From contig WSXX01000008.1 in NCBI GenBank assembly GCA_009773515.1, positions 93,087 to 157,086 of the forward strand: DNA of 64,000 bases. Reading direction: 5' to 3'. Below, piece by piece: positions 7,266 to 16,176 of the stretch (within the stretch, counting starts at the first letter, position 1; each line of letters starts with the position of its first letter). The translations under genes and the position numbers were made by a program. The notes below the pieces were generated by a model that did no database searches, was not told where the DNA came from, and saw only the letters and a list, made by a program, of their open reading frames with translations. This DNA comes from Bacteroidota bacterium (GTDB lineage: Bacteria; Bacteroidota; Bacteroidia; Bacteroidales; Lentimicrobiaceae).

Positions 7266-9749
7266 TTAGTGGATCATTAATTTTGTTACATTCAGACTGT
7301 TGTTTACCAGAGTGCGCACTACATAAACACCAGGGGCAAGGCCCGAAACATTTGCTGAAATTTTATTGACACCTGAAAAAACACTTTTGTTCAGGTTGCT
7401 GACTTCACGTCCGGTAATGTCGATGATGCTGATATTTGCAGTTCCGTTACCCTGAATGTTAAAAGTAATATTTATGCTTTCATTGGCAGGGTTAGGAAAC
7501 ACGGTTGCATTCAGATTAACCAGATCATTTTCATTAATTCCGATTGTTCCTTCCACCACCTTGATGTTGTCAACTGCAAGGTTTGAACCTCCGGCAGTTG
7601 AGTTGCCCGGGGTAAGGTCGGTAGTAAGCACAAAAGCAATCCAAACATCCTGATTTAGAAAACCTTTCTCCTTCAGATTAACACTACGCTGCGAAAGACC
7701 CTGGCCTGGATTTCCAACAAATGCCGACCAGTTTTCAGGCATGATATTGGCAAGAATCAATGCATTTTCTTCAAAGTAGGGAATGTTTGGTGTTGCACCC
7801 TGAACTGCAGGAGCACAAAGTACCATATAGTCATCGGGATAGTTACCCGAAGAAGTGGTTGACATCGCACTCCAGCTCAAGGTTGAATTTTGTCCGATGC
7901 TGATTGCAGGAAGTATCATCCAGTCATCAGCCTTGCCTTCCAAAGGCATGTTCGAACAATATGATGAGGCCATCGCCAGCTTTGTTCCCTGAAGTTCTAT
8001 GCGATTTGATGTTGTGACTAACCATGCACTGTCCTGCCACCTTTCTTCGCCGGATGCCTGAATATAACCATCATTATTTATTACAATCCAACCCGATGGC
8101 AAAGTCATCAATGTTTCAAAATCTTCATAAAACAAAGTAGTAATACCCTGCTGTTCAGTGGTAACAGTCACCACCCATACCTGAGTAGATCCATCCTGAG
8201 CTGTAACTGTATAGTTTACAGGTGCGGTAAAATTCTGAGCAACACCACTGCCGGGACTTACAGAAGCATATTCTGAAACTGCAATGGTAGGAACAAGTGC
8301 CGTAAGATCAGTTCCAAAGGGAACTTCAAGTGCAACTGTGCCAGCCGTGCTGTTTATTACTCCGTTCACCGCAGGGGTAAGGCTTTCAAACCTGAAGGAA
8401 TAAATATCCTTTGCAGTGCTGGCCGGAAGTTTGGCAACTGCTACTGTCCACTCTTCGGTTGCGGAACCCTGGCTAAGGGAATAAACCAAAGGATTGGTAA
8501 AATCATTGGCCGTTGTTCCGCTTATTTGTTCAACATCACCCACTTTGGCAACAGAGCCCGGAGTTACCTCAAATGTAGCAACAAGTGCAGTTACGTCAAC
8601 CTGAAAAGGAACGGAAAGATCAATTGTATTTGAAACGATGTTGATGTCGCCATTAGCAACCGGATCCAGACCCAAAAATCCATAATTCAAAAATACAGGT
8701 TTGGCAATCCAATCTTCAAAACTAAAGTTTGGAACCAGATTGGGGCTTATGCCATCACTATAAATACAATTGTCAAACCAAACAGTAGAAGCACCTGTCC
8801 AACCCGCTGCAACATCGTGCAACCTGATGGCAATGTATGCCTTAGCTGAATTTTCCGGTGCTTCTCCGGTGATGGTTATTGATTGAAAATCAGGATTATC
8901 AAGCGAAAAATCAGATTGAACACGATTGATGTAAATCCCATCAATGTCATGAAATAAAATTCTCACGCTGTATTCTGCTCCCGGATCATTGTCAAAAACA
9001 TCAATAGAAAAATTGAAGTTTAACGAAGCAATATCAAACATATCAGAGATAAAATAAGGCGTACCAGTTTCGGTAAAAGTAATTTTAACGGAGTTACTTC
9101 CTTCGGTAACCTTGGCAGGGTTGGTTTCTTTGGCAATGGTAAGGGGCACCCAACCAGCAGGAGAATCCTCTTTCCAATGTGCAACAAATTCAGTAATTAC
9201 CGGCCATTCTTCAAAACCCGGATTAGGAGCAAGATTAGGAGTTATGCCGTCGCTATAGATACATTTGTCGAGCCAGAAAGTCGACGAACCTGTCCAGCTG
9301 GCTGCTACATCCAGTGCCCTGAATGCAATAACAACTCTTGCCGAATTTTCGGGAGCTGTTCCTGAAAGAGAAATTGTCTGAAAATCGGGACTATCGAGGG
9401 TAAAGTCGGTAGATTCGCGATTAATGTAGACGCCGTTAATGTCATGATACAGCAATCTTACATTGTACTCAGCCCCCGGATCATTGTCAAACACATCAAT
9501 TGAAAATGAGAAATCGAGCGCTGCTATATCAAAAGTATCCGAAACAAAATATGGTGTTCCGGTTTCGGTAAAAGTAATTTTTACCGACTTGCTGCCTTCA
9601 GTAACTTTGGCCGGATCGGTCTCTTCCTCAAACACCAGAGGAGCCCAACCTGCCGGTGAGTCCTCGGACCAATGTAATGGCTGTGCTTTCAACGAAACAC
9701 TTATAAGAGCCAATGCCAATAAAACAAACGTAAAGATTCCTGATTTCAT
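7266..9749 (-). CDS. T9SS-exported multidomain surface protein with tandem carbohydrate-binding-like repeats
   Basis: I start the gene at the Met at 9749, where a good signal peptide begins (MKSGIFTFVLLALALISVS, ending near LKAQ). The product is 827 residues. Two ~165-residue repeats follow at the N-terminus, each opening with HW-x-EDSPAGW and ending near CIYSDG, resembling jelly-roll carbohydrate-binding modules. Next come two DUF5018-like beta domains, a choice-of-anchor J type domain (from LFYEDFETLMTLPSGW) and a T9SS type A sorting domain (from ATVFPNPANESINITF). It has no recognisable catalytic site. It is probably an adhesin or polymer-binding surface protein, and a client of the T9SS encoded at 15-21 kb. 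Confidence 0.75.
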   Translation of the reverse strand: MKSGIFTFVLLALALISVSLKAQPLHWSEDSPAGWAPLVFEEETDPAKVTEGSKSVKITFTETGTPYFVSDTFDIAALDFSFSIDVFDNDPGAEYNVRLLYHDINGVYINRESTDFTLDSPDFQTISLSGTAPENSARVVIAFRALDVAASWTGSSTFWLDKCIYSDGITPNLAPNPGFEEWPVITEFVAHWKEDSPAGWVPLTIAKETNPAKVTEGSNSVKITFTETGTPYFISDMFDIASLNFNFSIDVFDNDPGAEYSVRILFHDIDGIYINRVQSDFSLDNPDFQSITITGEAPENSAKAYIAIRLHDVAAGWTGASTVWFDNCIYSDGISPNLVPNFSFEDWIAKPVFLNYGFLGLDPVANGDINIVSNTIDLSVPFQVDVTALVATFEVTPGSVAKVGDVEQISGTTANDFTNPLVYSLSQGSATEEWTVAVAKLPASTAKDIYSFRFESLTPAVNGVINSTAGTVALEVPFGTDLTALVPTIAVSEYASVSPGSGVAQNFTAPVNYTVTAQDGSTQVWVVTVTTEQQGITTLFYEDFETLMTLPSGWIVINNDGYIQASGEERWQDSAWLVTTSNRIELQGTKLAMASSYCSNMPLEGKADDWMILPAISIGQNSTLSWSAMSTTSSGNYPDDYMVLCAPAVQGATPNIPYFEENALILANIMPENWSAFVGNPGQGLSQRSVNLKEKGFLNQDVWIAFVLTTDLTPGNSTAGGSNLAVDNIKVVEGTIGINENDLVNLNATVFPNPANESINITFNIQGNGTANISIIDITGREVSNLNKSVFSGVNKISANVSGLAPGVYVVRTLVNNSLNVTKLMIH
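8709..9674 (-). repeat. Tandem duplication of a 165-codon module
   Basis: Codons from 9674 to 9180 and from 9179 to about 8709 encode near-identical modules. Shared blocks include VKITFTETGTPYF, FSIDVFDNDPGAEY and WTGSSTFW/WTGASTVW. The similarity is also visible at DNA level, which suggests a fairly recent in-frame duplication. Confidence 0.85.
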
Positions 9750-10008
9750 AAGCTGGGGTTTTAATGAGTAATTAATCTTGGTGGATTTTAAACCCCTATA
9801 CACTTGTTTATTGCAATCCCCTTAATGAGTTTTGAAAAAATATCCGGGAATTCCTGAAATCAGTCAAATAACCGGTAAAACTTCGCTGTGTGTGCAAAAT
9901 TTGTTTTACAAACATTGTTGTCATGGGAAAGTTTCGAATATTATTACAAATGATTGATATTGAATTTTATAGACAAAAGTTGAGGAACAATACCTTACTT
10001 TATAAAAT

Positions 10009-10094
10009 TTGCCACTAAAACACGAAATCACCAAATTTCACCAATTTAATTCATTCATTTTGTGTAATTTGGAGTTTTGGAGATTTGGTGGCAA
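10009..10094. repeat. Imperfect inverted repeat with TTGCCACTAAA arms
   Basis: The left arm begins TTGCCACTAAAACACG and the right arm ends GAGATTTGGTGGCAA; the reverse complement of the right arm aligns to the left arm with a few mismatches over ~28 bp. It sits between pheT (3' end) and the T9SS repeat protein (5' end) in an otherwise empty, AT-rich 580-bp spacer (9750-10331). It looks like a dispersed palindromic repeat rather than a gene. Confidence 0.6.
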
Positions 10095-10239
10095 GGAAAT
10101 TTTTGATTTTCACCGGACAATAGTGTTTTACAAATAAGTTATTATGTGATTACGGGAATTTATAGCAATAAATTGGTTGTATATATCCTATAAGCAAATG
10201 AATCAACCTGCCGTTCACGAAGGTGAAAGTCTTTTATAG

Positions 10240-10265
10240 AAAAAGGCGCCAGATTTTCTGACGCC
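10240..10265 (-). terminator. Rho-independent terminator of pheT
   Basis: On the minus strand GGCGTCAGA pairs with TCTGGCGCC across an AAA loop (9 bp with one G-U) and is followed by five T. It lies about 65 bp beyond the pheT stop codon. Confidence 0.85.
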
Positions 10266-10331
10266 CATTTTGTTGGTAAAAATATTATTCTTGTCGGGAT
10301 TTCTCCCGCCTGCAATCCTTAAGAATTTGTT

Positions 10332-12797
10332 CTATCTCCTTACCTTCGCCGAAGCTTCTTTCTCAAGCACCTCAGCCATCCTGTCCATAAATTTATCGAT
10401 CTCTTTATCTGTCAGGGTTTTATTTTCATCCTGAAGGATAAAACTGATGGCATAGGATTTCTTGCCAGCTTCAATTTTATCGCCTTCATAAACATCGAAC
10501 AAATTTACTTTTTTCAGAAGCTGTTTTCCTGCTCTAAATGCAATGGCTTCAAGATCGGCGTATTTGACAGATTTGTCGAGTACAAGGGCCAGATCTCGGC
10601 GAACCTCCGGGAATTTTGAAACGTCCGTATAAGTAACGGTATGATTGCTGATTGCCTTCACAAGATTATCCCAATGAATTCCGGCATAAAAAACCGGCTG
10701 ACTTATTCCAAACTGTTTCAGCAATTTATCGTGCAAACGACCAATACAATATATCGCTTTGCCATTCATTGTGTGAACCTCTCCACTTGCAAAAAACGGA
10801 GGAATGCTTTCTGACCGCTGCAGCTTTTGTTGATCAATGCCGGTTTTTCGGAGGGCTGCTGCTACAAATGATCGCAACTGATAGAAATCAGTTTTTGTGT
10901 CATCATTATTCCAGCTTTCCGGTGCAGATTGACCGGTCAGATACAAAGCAAGAAGTTTCTGTTCCCTGTAACTCTTTTCAACACTGCCTTTTATCTGAGC
11001 ACCGGTAAGTTCGTAAACAAATCCGAATTCATAGAATTTCAGGCTCAGCTGCCGGCGGTTCAGGTTATAAGCAACCGATTCCAGTCCGCTGAAAAGCAAA
11101 GTCTGGCGCATGGTGTCCAGTTCACGCGAAAGCGGATTCAGAATTTTTACATTTTTTTCGGGATCAAACCAGGTTCCGCCTTCATAATATGCCGAACTGC
11201 TCAGCGAATTGGTTAGAATCTCGTTGAAACCGTTGCTGCTGAAAAAATCTGCCACCAGGTTCTGGAGTTTTTCGCGGTCAGGCCGCTGATGATAGGATAT
11301 ACTGGAGTTAAGCTTATCGCCTGCATTAATTTTATTATAACCGTATATGCGCAAAATTTCTTCAATAACATCGGCAATTCCGGTTACATCCACTTTAAAA
11401 GGAGGTATATCAAGTGTAAGACCTTCGATCGTTTCCTCATCAATGCCAATGCCCAGCCCATTGAGAATTACTTTGATGTCGTCGGATGGAATATCCTGAC
11501 CCACAAAACGATTTACATAGGCATAGGAAAGACTGATTTTTTTATGTTCAACAGGATTTGGATAAACATCAACCACATCTGATGATATTTCACCTCCGCA
11601 GATTTCTTTGATCAGCATAGCAGCCCGTTTGAGCGCAACAACAGTAATCTCAGGATCGGTACCACGCTCAAATCTGAAAGAAGCATCAGTCTTTAACGCA
11701 TGTAATTTTGATGTTTTTCGAACCGAAACAGGGTTGAAATATGCGCTTTCAAGAAAAACGGCAGTTGTGGATTCATTTACTCCTGATTTTGTGCCGCCAA
11801 ACACACCTGCAATGCACATAGGTTCTTCTGCATTGCAGATCATCAGATCGCCTGAGCCAAGTTTGCGTTCAACTTCATCAAGAGTGACAAAAGGAGTTCC
11901 TTCAGCCATTTTCTTCACCACAACACCATTGCCTGAAACAGCAGATGCATCAAAAGCATGAAGAGGTTGTCCGTATTCAAACAAAACATAATTGGTGATA
12001 TCGACCACATTATTGATCGGGCGCACTCCAATAGCTTTAAGTCTGTCGGCCAGCCAGGAGGGAGAAGGGCCAACTTTTATTCCTGAAACCGTAATTCCTG
12101 AATATCGCGGGCAAGCTTCAGTATCTTCAACTTTAACTTCAATTTGCAGGCTTTTGTTGTCAGATTTAAAGGTGCTGACCTCAGGCACCCTGACTTTTAA
12201 TGGTTTATTCTCGAGTCCGCGGGCAGTGATGGCAGCCGACAGGTCGCGAGCCACACCAAGGTGTGAGGCGGCATCGGCACGGTTAGGGGTAAGTCCGATT
12301 TCAAAAACAACATCATTCGTAATGCCAAAGTAGTCAGCAGCAGGTATTCCTGGAGTGACATCTGCAGGCAAAACCATAATTCCGTCATGTGAGCTGCCAA
12401 TTCCAAGTTCGTCTTCGGCGCAGATCATTCCTTCGGAAAGTTCTCCGCGTATTTTTGATTTTTTGATTTCAAAAGACTCATCACCCTTATAAATCATGGT
12501 GCCGATGGTTGCCACCACAACTTTTTGTCCGGCAGCCACATTGGGAGCACCACAAACAATATGCAGCAAATCAGGCGCACCAACGTCAACTGTGGTAATG
12601 CTGAGTTTATCGGCGTTTGGATGACGCTCACACGATTTCACTTCGCCGGTAACCACGCCCTTGAGTCCGCCTTTCAGCGATTCAAATGATTCAATGGCTT
12701 CAACTTCAAGTCCGATATCGGTGAGCACATGCGATAACTCTTCAACACTCAAACGGGTATCAAGGTATTCTTTAAGCCAATTGCATGAAATCTTCAT
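10332..12797 (-). CDS. pheT: Phenylalanyl-tRNA synthetase beta subunit
   Basis: I choose the Met at 12797, giving the canonical start MKISCNWLKEYLDTRLS (821 residues); the eight upstream codons look spurious. Residues ~40-150 form the EMAP-like tRNA-binding fold (VVTGEVKSCERHPNADKLSI), followed by B3/4, B5 and catalytic-like core domains. The C-terminus is the FDX-ACB anticodon-binding domain (FPEVRRDLALVLD). With PheS it forms the alpha2beta2 enzyme that charges tRNA-Phe. pheS is not adjacent. A -7-like element lies 22 bp before the start and a strong terminator follows, so it is likely a single-gene unit. Confidence 0.97.
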   Translation of the reverse strand: MKISCNWLKEYLDTRLSVEELSHVLTDIGLEVEAIESFESLKGGLKGVVTGEVKSCERHPNADKLSITTVDVGAPDLLHIVCGAPNVAAGQKVVVATIGTMIYKGDESFEIKKSKIRGELSEGMICAEDELGIGSSHDGIMVLPADVTPGIPAADYFGITNDVVFEIGLTPNRADAASHLGVARDLSAAITARGLENKPLKVRVPEVSTFKSDNKSLQIEVKVEDTEACPRYSGITVSGIKVGPSPSWLADRLKAIGVRPINNVVDITNYVLFEYGQPLHAFDASAVSGNGVVVKKMAEGTPFVTLDEVERKLGSGDLMICNAEEPMCIAGVFGGTKSGVNESTTAVFLESAYFNPVSVRKTSKLHALKTDASFRFERGTDPEITVVALKRAAMLIKEICGGEISSDVVDVYPNPVEHKKISLSYAYVNRFVGQDIPSDDIKVILNGLGIGIDEETIEGLTLDIPPFKVDVTGIADVIEEILRIYGYNKINAGDKLNSSISYHQRPDREKLQNLVADFFSSNGFNEILTNSLSSSAYYEGGTWFDPEKNVKILNPLSRELDTMRQTLLFSGLESVAYNLNRRQLSLKFYEFGFVYELTGAQIKGSVEKSYREQKLLALYLTGQSAPESWNNDDTKTDFYQLRSFVAAALRKTGIDQQKLQRSESIPPFFASGEVHTMNGKAIYCIGRLHDKLLKQFGISQPVFYAGIHWDNLVKAISNHTVTYTDVSKFPEVRRDLALVLDKSVKYADLEAIAFRAGKQLLKKVNLFDVYEGDKIEAGKKSYAISFILQDENKTLTDKEIDKFMDRMAEVLEKEASAKVRR

Positions 12798-12818
12798 AAT
12801 ACAGAATTTACAAAGGGG

Positions 12819-12826
12819 CAAATTTA
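12819..12826 (-). promoter_or_regulatory. Candidate -7 element of pheT
   Basis: CAAATTTA on the plus strand is TAAATTTG on the minus strand (TAnnTTTG). It is only 22 bp from the ATG, predicting a very short leader. No -33 element is seen. Confidence 0.35.
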
Positions 12827-12965
12827 GGGATAATTAAGGAATGCAGGGAAGGAAGAATAAGGTTTAAGGAAATTTCCCGGTTACCTTGATAATATTGACA
12901 ATTACTTTGTCGGAAACATCATTGAGCCTGTTCGATTCTGAGGGTCGCCAGACTGGTGATCGGTG

Positions 12966-15062
12966 TTAACTGATTCTTCCCCAATCAAATTCACTTCTTT
13001 GCAGATGTTTTACCATGGGTTGGTTTTCAGGCTTTTCTAGTCGGGGATCTTCATCAAGTGTGCGATAAGCAAATTCTCTGGCCAATTTAAGTATTTTCTC
13101 ATCCTTCACCAGGCTAGCAAGCTTTAATCCTACCAGTCCGCTTTGCTGAGTACCTTGCAGGTCGCCGGGTCCGCGCAGATGCAGATCAACTTCAGCAATT
13201 TCAAAACCATCGGTGGTCCTGACCATTGTTTCCAGGCGTTTTCGGCCATCAGATGTCAGTTTGTAACTGCTCATCAGAATACAGTGCGACTGATCAGCAC
13301 CCCGCCCTACCCTGCCGCGCAACTGATGAAGCTGAGACAGCCCGAACCGTTCAGCATTTTCAATCACCATAACCGAGGCATTTGGCACATCCACTCCTAC
13401 CTCAATAACTGTGGTTGCCACCATGATTTGTGTCTTTTTTTCAACAAAGCGCTTCATTTCGCTTTCCTTTTCACCTGACTTCAACTGTCCGTGAACTATG
13501 CTGATGTGATATTGCGGAATGGGGAATTCCCGCATTACAATATCAATTCCTTCCTTCAGCGCCTGCAGTTCCAGTTTATCTGATTCGTTTATCAAAGGAT
13601 AAACCATATAAACCTGTCGTCCCTGTGCAATCTGTTCCTTCATGAAACGAAAAACCTTTATGCGGTCTTTTTCATAAAAGTGGTAAGTTTTTACTGGTTT
13701 CCTTCCCGGAGGAAGTTCATCAATAACAGAAGTATCAAGATCCCCATACAAAGTCATGGCAAGTGTGCGCGGAATGGGTGTGGCAGTCATTACCAGAATA
13801 TGTGGCGGCACGCTGCTTTTTTCCCATAATCTGGCCCGCTGAGCTACTCCAAAGCGATGCTGTTCATCAATTACCACCAACCCAAGATTCTGAAACTGCA
13901 CCTGCTGTTCAATAAGCGCATGAGTGCCGACAAGAATCTGCAATCTACCGTCCTGAAGCTTGCTGTGTAATTCTGTGCGGGCAGCTTTTCGGGTAGATCC
14001 TGTGAGTAAGGCAATTTCAATTGGTAAACCCTGCAGCATTTTTACAATGGTTTTATAATGCTGATTGGCAAGTATTTCTGTGGGAGCCATTAGACAAGCC
14101 TGACATCCATTATCAAGTGCAATCAGCATCGACATCAGCGCTACCAATGTTTTTCCGCTTCCTACATCACCTTGTAATAATCGGTTCATCTGCTTCCCGC
14201 TTCCAAGATCTGCTCTTATTTCTTTAATTACCTTTTTCTGTGCTCCTGTTAATTCAAAAGGTAGGTTGATGCTGTAAAAATTATTGAAATAATCGCCAAT
14301 ATGTCCGAAAACCCTGCTTCGTACTTTCTCCATCCGCACATATTTAAGTCGGAGCAACTGAAGTTGTATAAAGAAGAGTTCATCGAACTTAAGTCTTTCC
14401 TGTGCTTTTGTAAGTGATTGCGTATCACGCGGAAAGTGAATGTTTATAATTGCTTCAGCGCGGGGCATTAGTCCGGCAGATTTAATCAGCTCTGGACTAA
14501 GCGTTTCAGGAATATACTTTTGGACCTGAGAAATTAAAGTCCGCATTACACGAACAAAGTTCTTTGGGGTAAACCCTCTGCTTTTCAGCTTTTCGGAGGT
14601 AGAATAATATGGCTGAAGAGGCTCGTTCTGAATCAAAGCTTCTTCATCAGCCGGTTCAATATCAGGATGGGTAAAATTAAAGCGGCCATTGAACAGATTG
14701 GGTTTTCCGAAAATAATGTACTCCTTGCCAATCTGAACTTTTTCCCGCACCCATTTGGCTCCCTGAAACCAGATCAGATCAATGGTTCCGGACGGGTCTT
14801 TAAATGTCAGAACCAACCGTGATGCACGACCTGCGCCAATGGTCTGCATTGAAATGATTTTGCCTTTCAGCTGCAGCCATGCAGTATCGGAATCAATTTC
14901 ACTGATTGTATAGAATTTACTTCTGTCAACATATCGAAACGGGTAATAATGCAGCATTTCACCAAAGGTACCCACTTCAATTTCTTTGCGCAGCAACTCA
15001 GCCCTGGAAGGCCCAATGCCTTTCAGATATTCTATTGGCGTATCGAGTATGTGTTGCGTCAT
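12966..15062 (-). CDS. recG: ATP-dependent DNA helicase RecG
   Basis: Start taken at the Met at 15062 (MTQHILDTPIEYLKGIGPSRA), which places the N-terminal wedge domain as in other RecG proteins; 698 residues. An OB-fold wedge (~55-155) is followed by a superfamily 2 helicase core: Walker A GDVGSGKT, DEQHRFG (motif II DEQH), TATPIPRT (motif III), and the C-terminal QLRGRVGRG (motif VI). RecG reverses stalled forks and branch-migrates Holliday junctions. The gene lies between gldN and pheT, but a terminator at 15112-15149 and its own promoter separate it from the T9SS operon. Confidence 0.96.
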   Translation of the reverse strand: MTQHILDTPIEYLKGIGPSRAELLRKEIEVGTFGEMLHYYPFRYVDRSKFYTISEIDSDTAWLQLKGKIISMQTIGAGRASRLVLTFKDPSGTIDLIWFQGAKWVREKVQIGKEYIIFGKPNLFNGRFNFTHPDIEPADEEALIQNEPLQPYYSTSEKLKSRGFTPKNFVRVMRTLISQVQKYIPETLSPELIKSAGLMPRAEAIINIHFPRDTQSLTKAQERLKFDELFFIQLQLLRLKYVRMEKVRSRVFGHIGDYFNNFYSINLPFELTGAQKKVIKEIRADLGSGKQMNRLLQGDVGSGKTLVALMSMLIALDNGCQACLMAPTEILANQHYKTIVKMLQGLPIEIALLTGSTRKAARTELHSKLQDGRLQILVGTHALIEQQVQFQNLGLVVIDEQHRFGVAQRARLWEKSSVPPHILVMTATPIPRTLAMTLYGDLDTSVIDELPPGRKPVKTYHFYEKDRIKVFRFMKEQIAQGRQVYMVYPLINESDKLELQALKEGIDIVMREFPIPQYHISIVHGQLKSGEKESEMKRFVEKKTQIMVATTVIEVGVDVPNASVMVIENAERFGLSQLHQLRGRVGRGADQSHCILMSSYKLTSDGRKRLETMVRTTDGFEIAEVDLHLRGPGDLQGTQQSGLVGLKLASLVKDEKILKLAREFAYRTLDEDPRLEKPENQPMVKHLQRSEFDWGRIS

Positions 15063-15088
15063 TACATTTGCGTTGCTGCGGGATTCAA

Positions 15089-15117
15089 CAAAGATACAAT
15101 TAAGCATAAAATACAAA
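15089..15117 (-). promoter_or_regulatory. Candidate promoter of recG
   Basis: On the minus strand TATCTTTG (15089-15096) matches TAnnTTTG, with a TTTG (15114-15117) 17 bp upstream, slightly short of the usual 19-21. It sits directly behind the gldN terminator. Confidence 0.4.
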
Positions 15118-15149
15118 AAACAAAACGCCTTGTCGTATTTGACAAGGCG
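15112..15149 (-). terminator. Terminator of the T9SS operon
   Basis: CGCCTTGTC (on the minus strand from 15149) pairs perfectly with GACAAGGCG across a 6-nt loop and is followed by a T-rich run. It lies 28 bp beyond the gldN stop, closing the porP-gldKLMN unit. Confidence 0.85.
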
Positions 15150-15176
15150 CTGATAAATTATCAGGTTAAACCTGTA

Positions 15177-16034
15177 TTAGAATTCCCACAGGTTATTCTC
15201 GAAGTTGAAAAGATCTTCCTTAATACGTTCTGCTTCCATCAGGGCATCAATGCCGGTTGCATAATCAGAAATCCTGCGGTCGTAAACGTTATCTTCCTTG
15301 TAGATGTAACTGGTGAACATCCGTTTCCAGAAGATATCATCATAGGTTTTACGCGCTGCGCTGTTATTTCTGTTAAAAACCTCAGCTTTGGCAAAAACCG
15401 GACGCGCTTCGGGGAAATAAATCCAGAAAAGGGGGTCATAAGCTCTGAAGATTCCATTCTCATCAAAGTTATCGCGAACAGGGCAAATTCCCAGAATTCT
15501 GACTTCCATGACTGAGCGTTGTTTATCAAAAAACCAGTCCTCTTTTATTCTGAAACGCTTAACATCAGAAGGGTTAAACTTTACTGAGATAACGGTATCA
15601 TACCAATCGTATGGCGGATAAGGCCTTTGGATGGTGGCTGAATCGTTTTTCTCAAGACGGTTCATAATTTCCTGATAAGTAAGCGGAACCAGAAACTCAT
15701 CTGTTGTGCTGGAAGCATCGTAGGCTGTGATGGCGCCTTCTTTCAATGCATCAAGAACAACCTGGGTAAGACTTCTGAGGTCGTTATGAGGAACTTCGGG
15801 ATAATAGAAAGGCTGATTCAACTTCTCACGAAGATCGATCACTCTCCATATCCTTTTGCGCCACACCACATCAGCTTCACGCACCCATGGATAGGTAATA
15901 GGCTTTTTCTCGATGGTAACTTTCTTATCGTAAATCCCGTCGCGCGGAGGGCTATCGAGCACCTGTGCATCAGCAGTTTTTGCAATACCGACCATTACCA
16001 CGGCCAGCAATAGATAACCAAATACTTTTTTCAT
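15177..16034 (-). CDS. gldN: T9SS/gliding protein GldN (PorN)
   Basis: 285 residues with a signal peptide ending near KTADAQ. The body carries the GldN/PorN-type sequence, with VIDLREKLNQPFYYP and the repeated charged segments seen in the family. GldN forms, with the lipoprotein GldK, the periplasmic ring of the type IX secretion system under the outer membrane. It is the last gene of the porP-gldK-gldL-gldM-gldN run in the standard order, 143 bp after gldM, and is followed by a strong terminator. The identification rests on both sequence and gene order. Confidence 0.93.
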   Translation of the reverse strand: MKKVFGYLLLAVVMVGIAKTADAQVLDSPPRDGIYDKKVTIEKKPITYPWVREADVVWRKRIWRVIDLREKLNQPFYYPEVPHNDLRSLTQVVLDALKEGAITAYDASSTTDEFLVPLTYQEIMNRLEKNDSATIQRPYPPYDWYDTVISVKFNPSDVKRFRIKEDWFFDKQRSVMEVRILGICPVRDNFDENGIFRAYDPLFWIYFPEARPVFAKAEVFNRNNSAARKTYDDIFWKRMFTSYIYKEDNVYDRRISDYATGIDALMEAERIKEDLFNFENNLWEF

Positions 16035-16176
16035 CCGTTGATTGCTTTGTTTTACAGGATTCAGATGATTTCACCTGAAAATCCCGGATTCCAATTTCAT
16101 TATTTCTGAAACAGCTTTTGTTTCAAGCTACCCGAAGACCATAAGTCTTCAGAAAAAGAACGTTAAATTTAGAATG

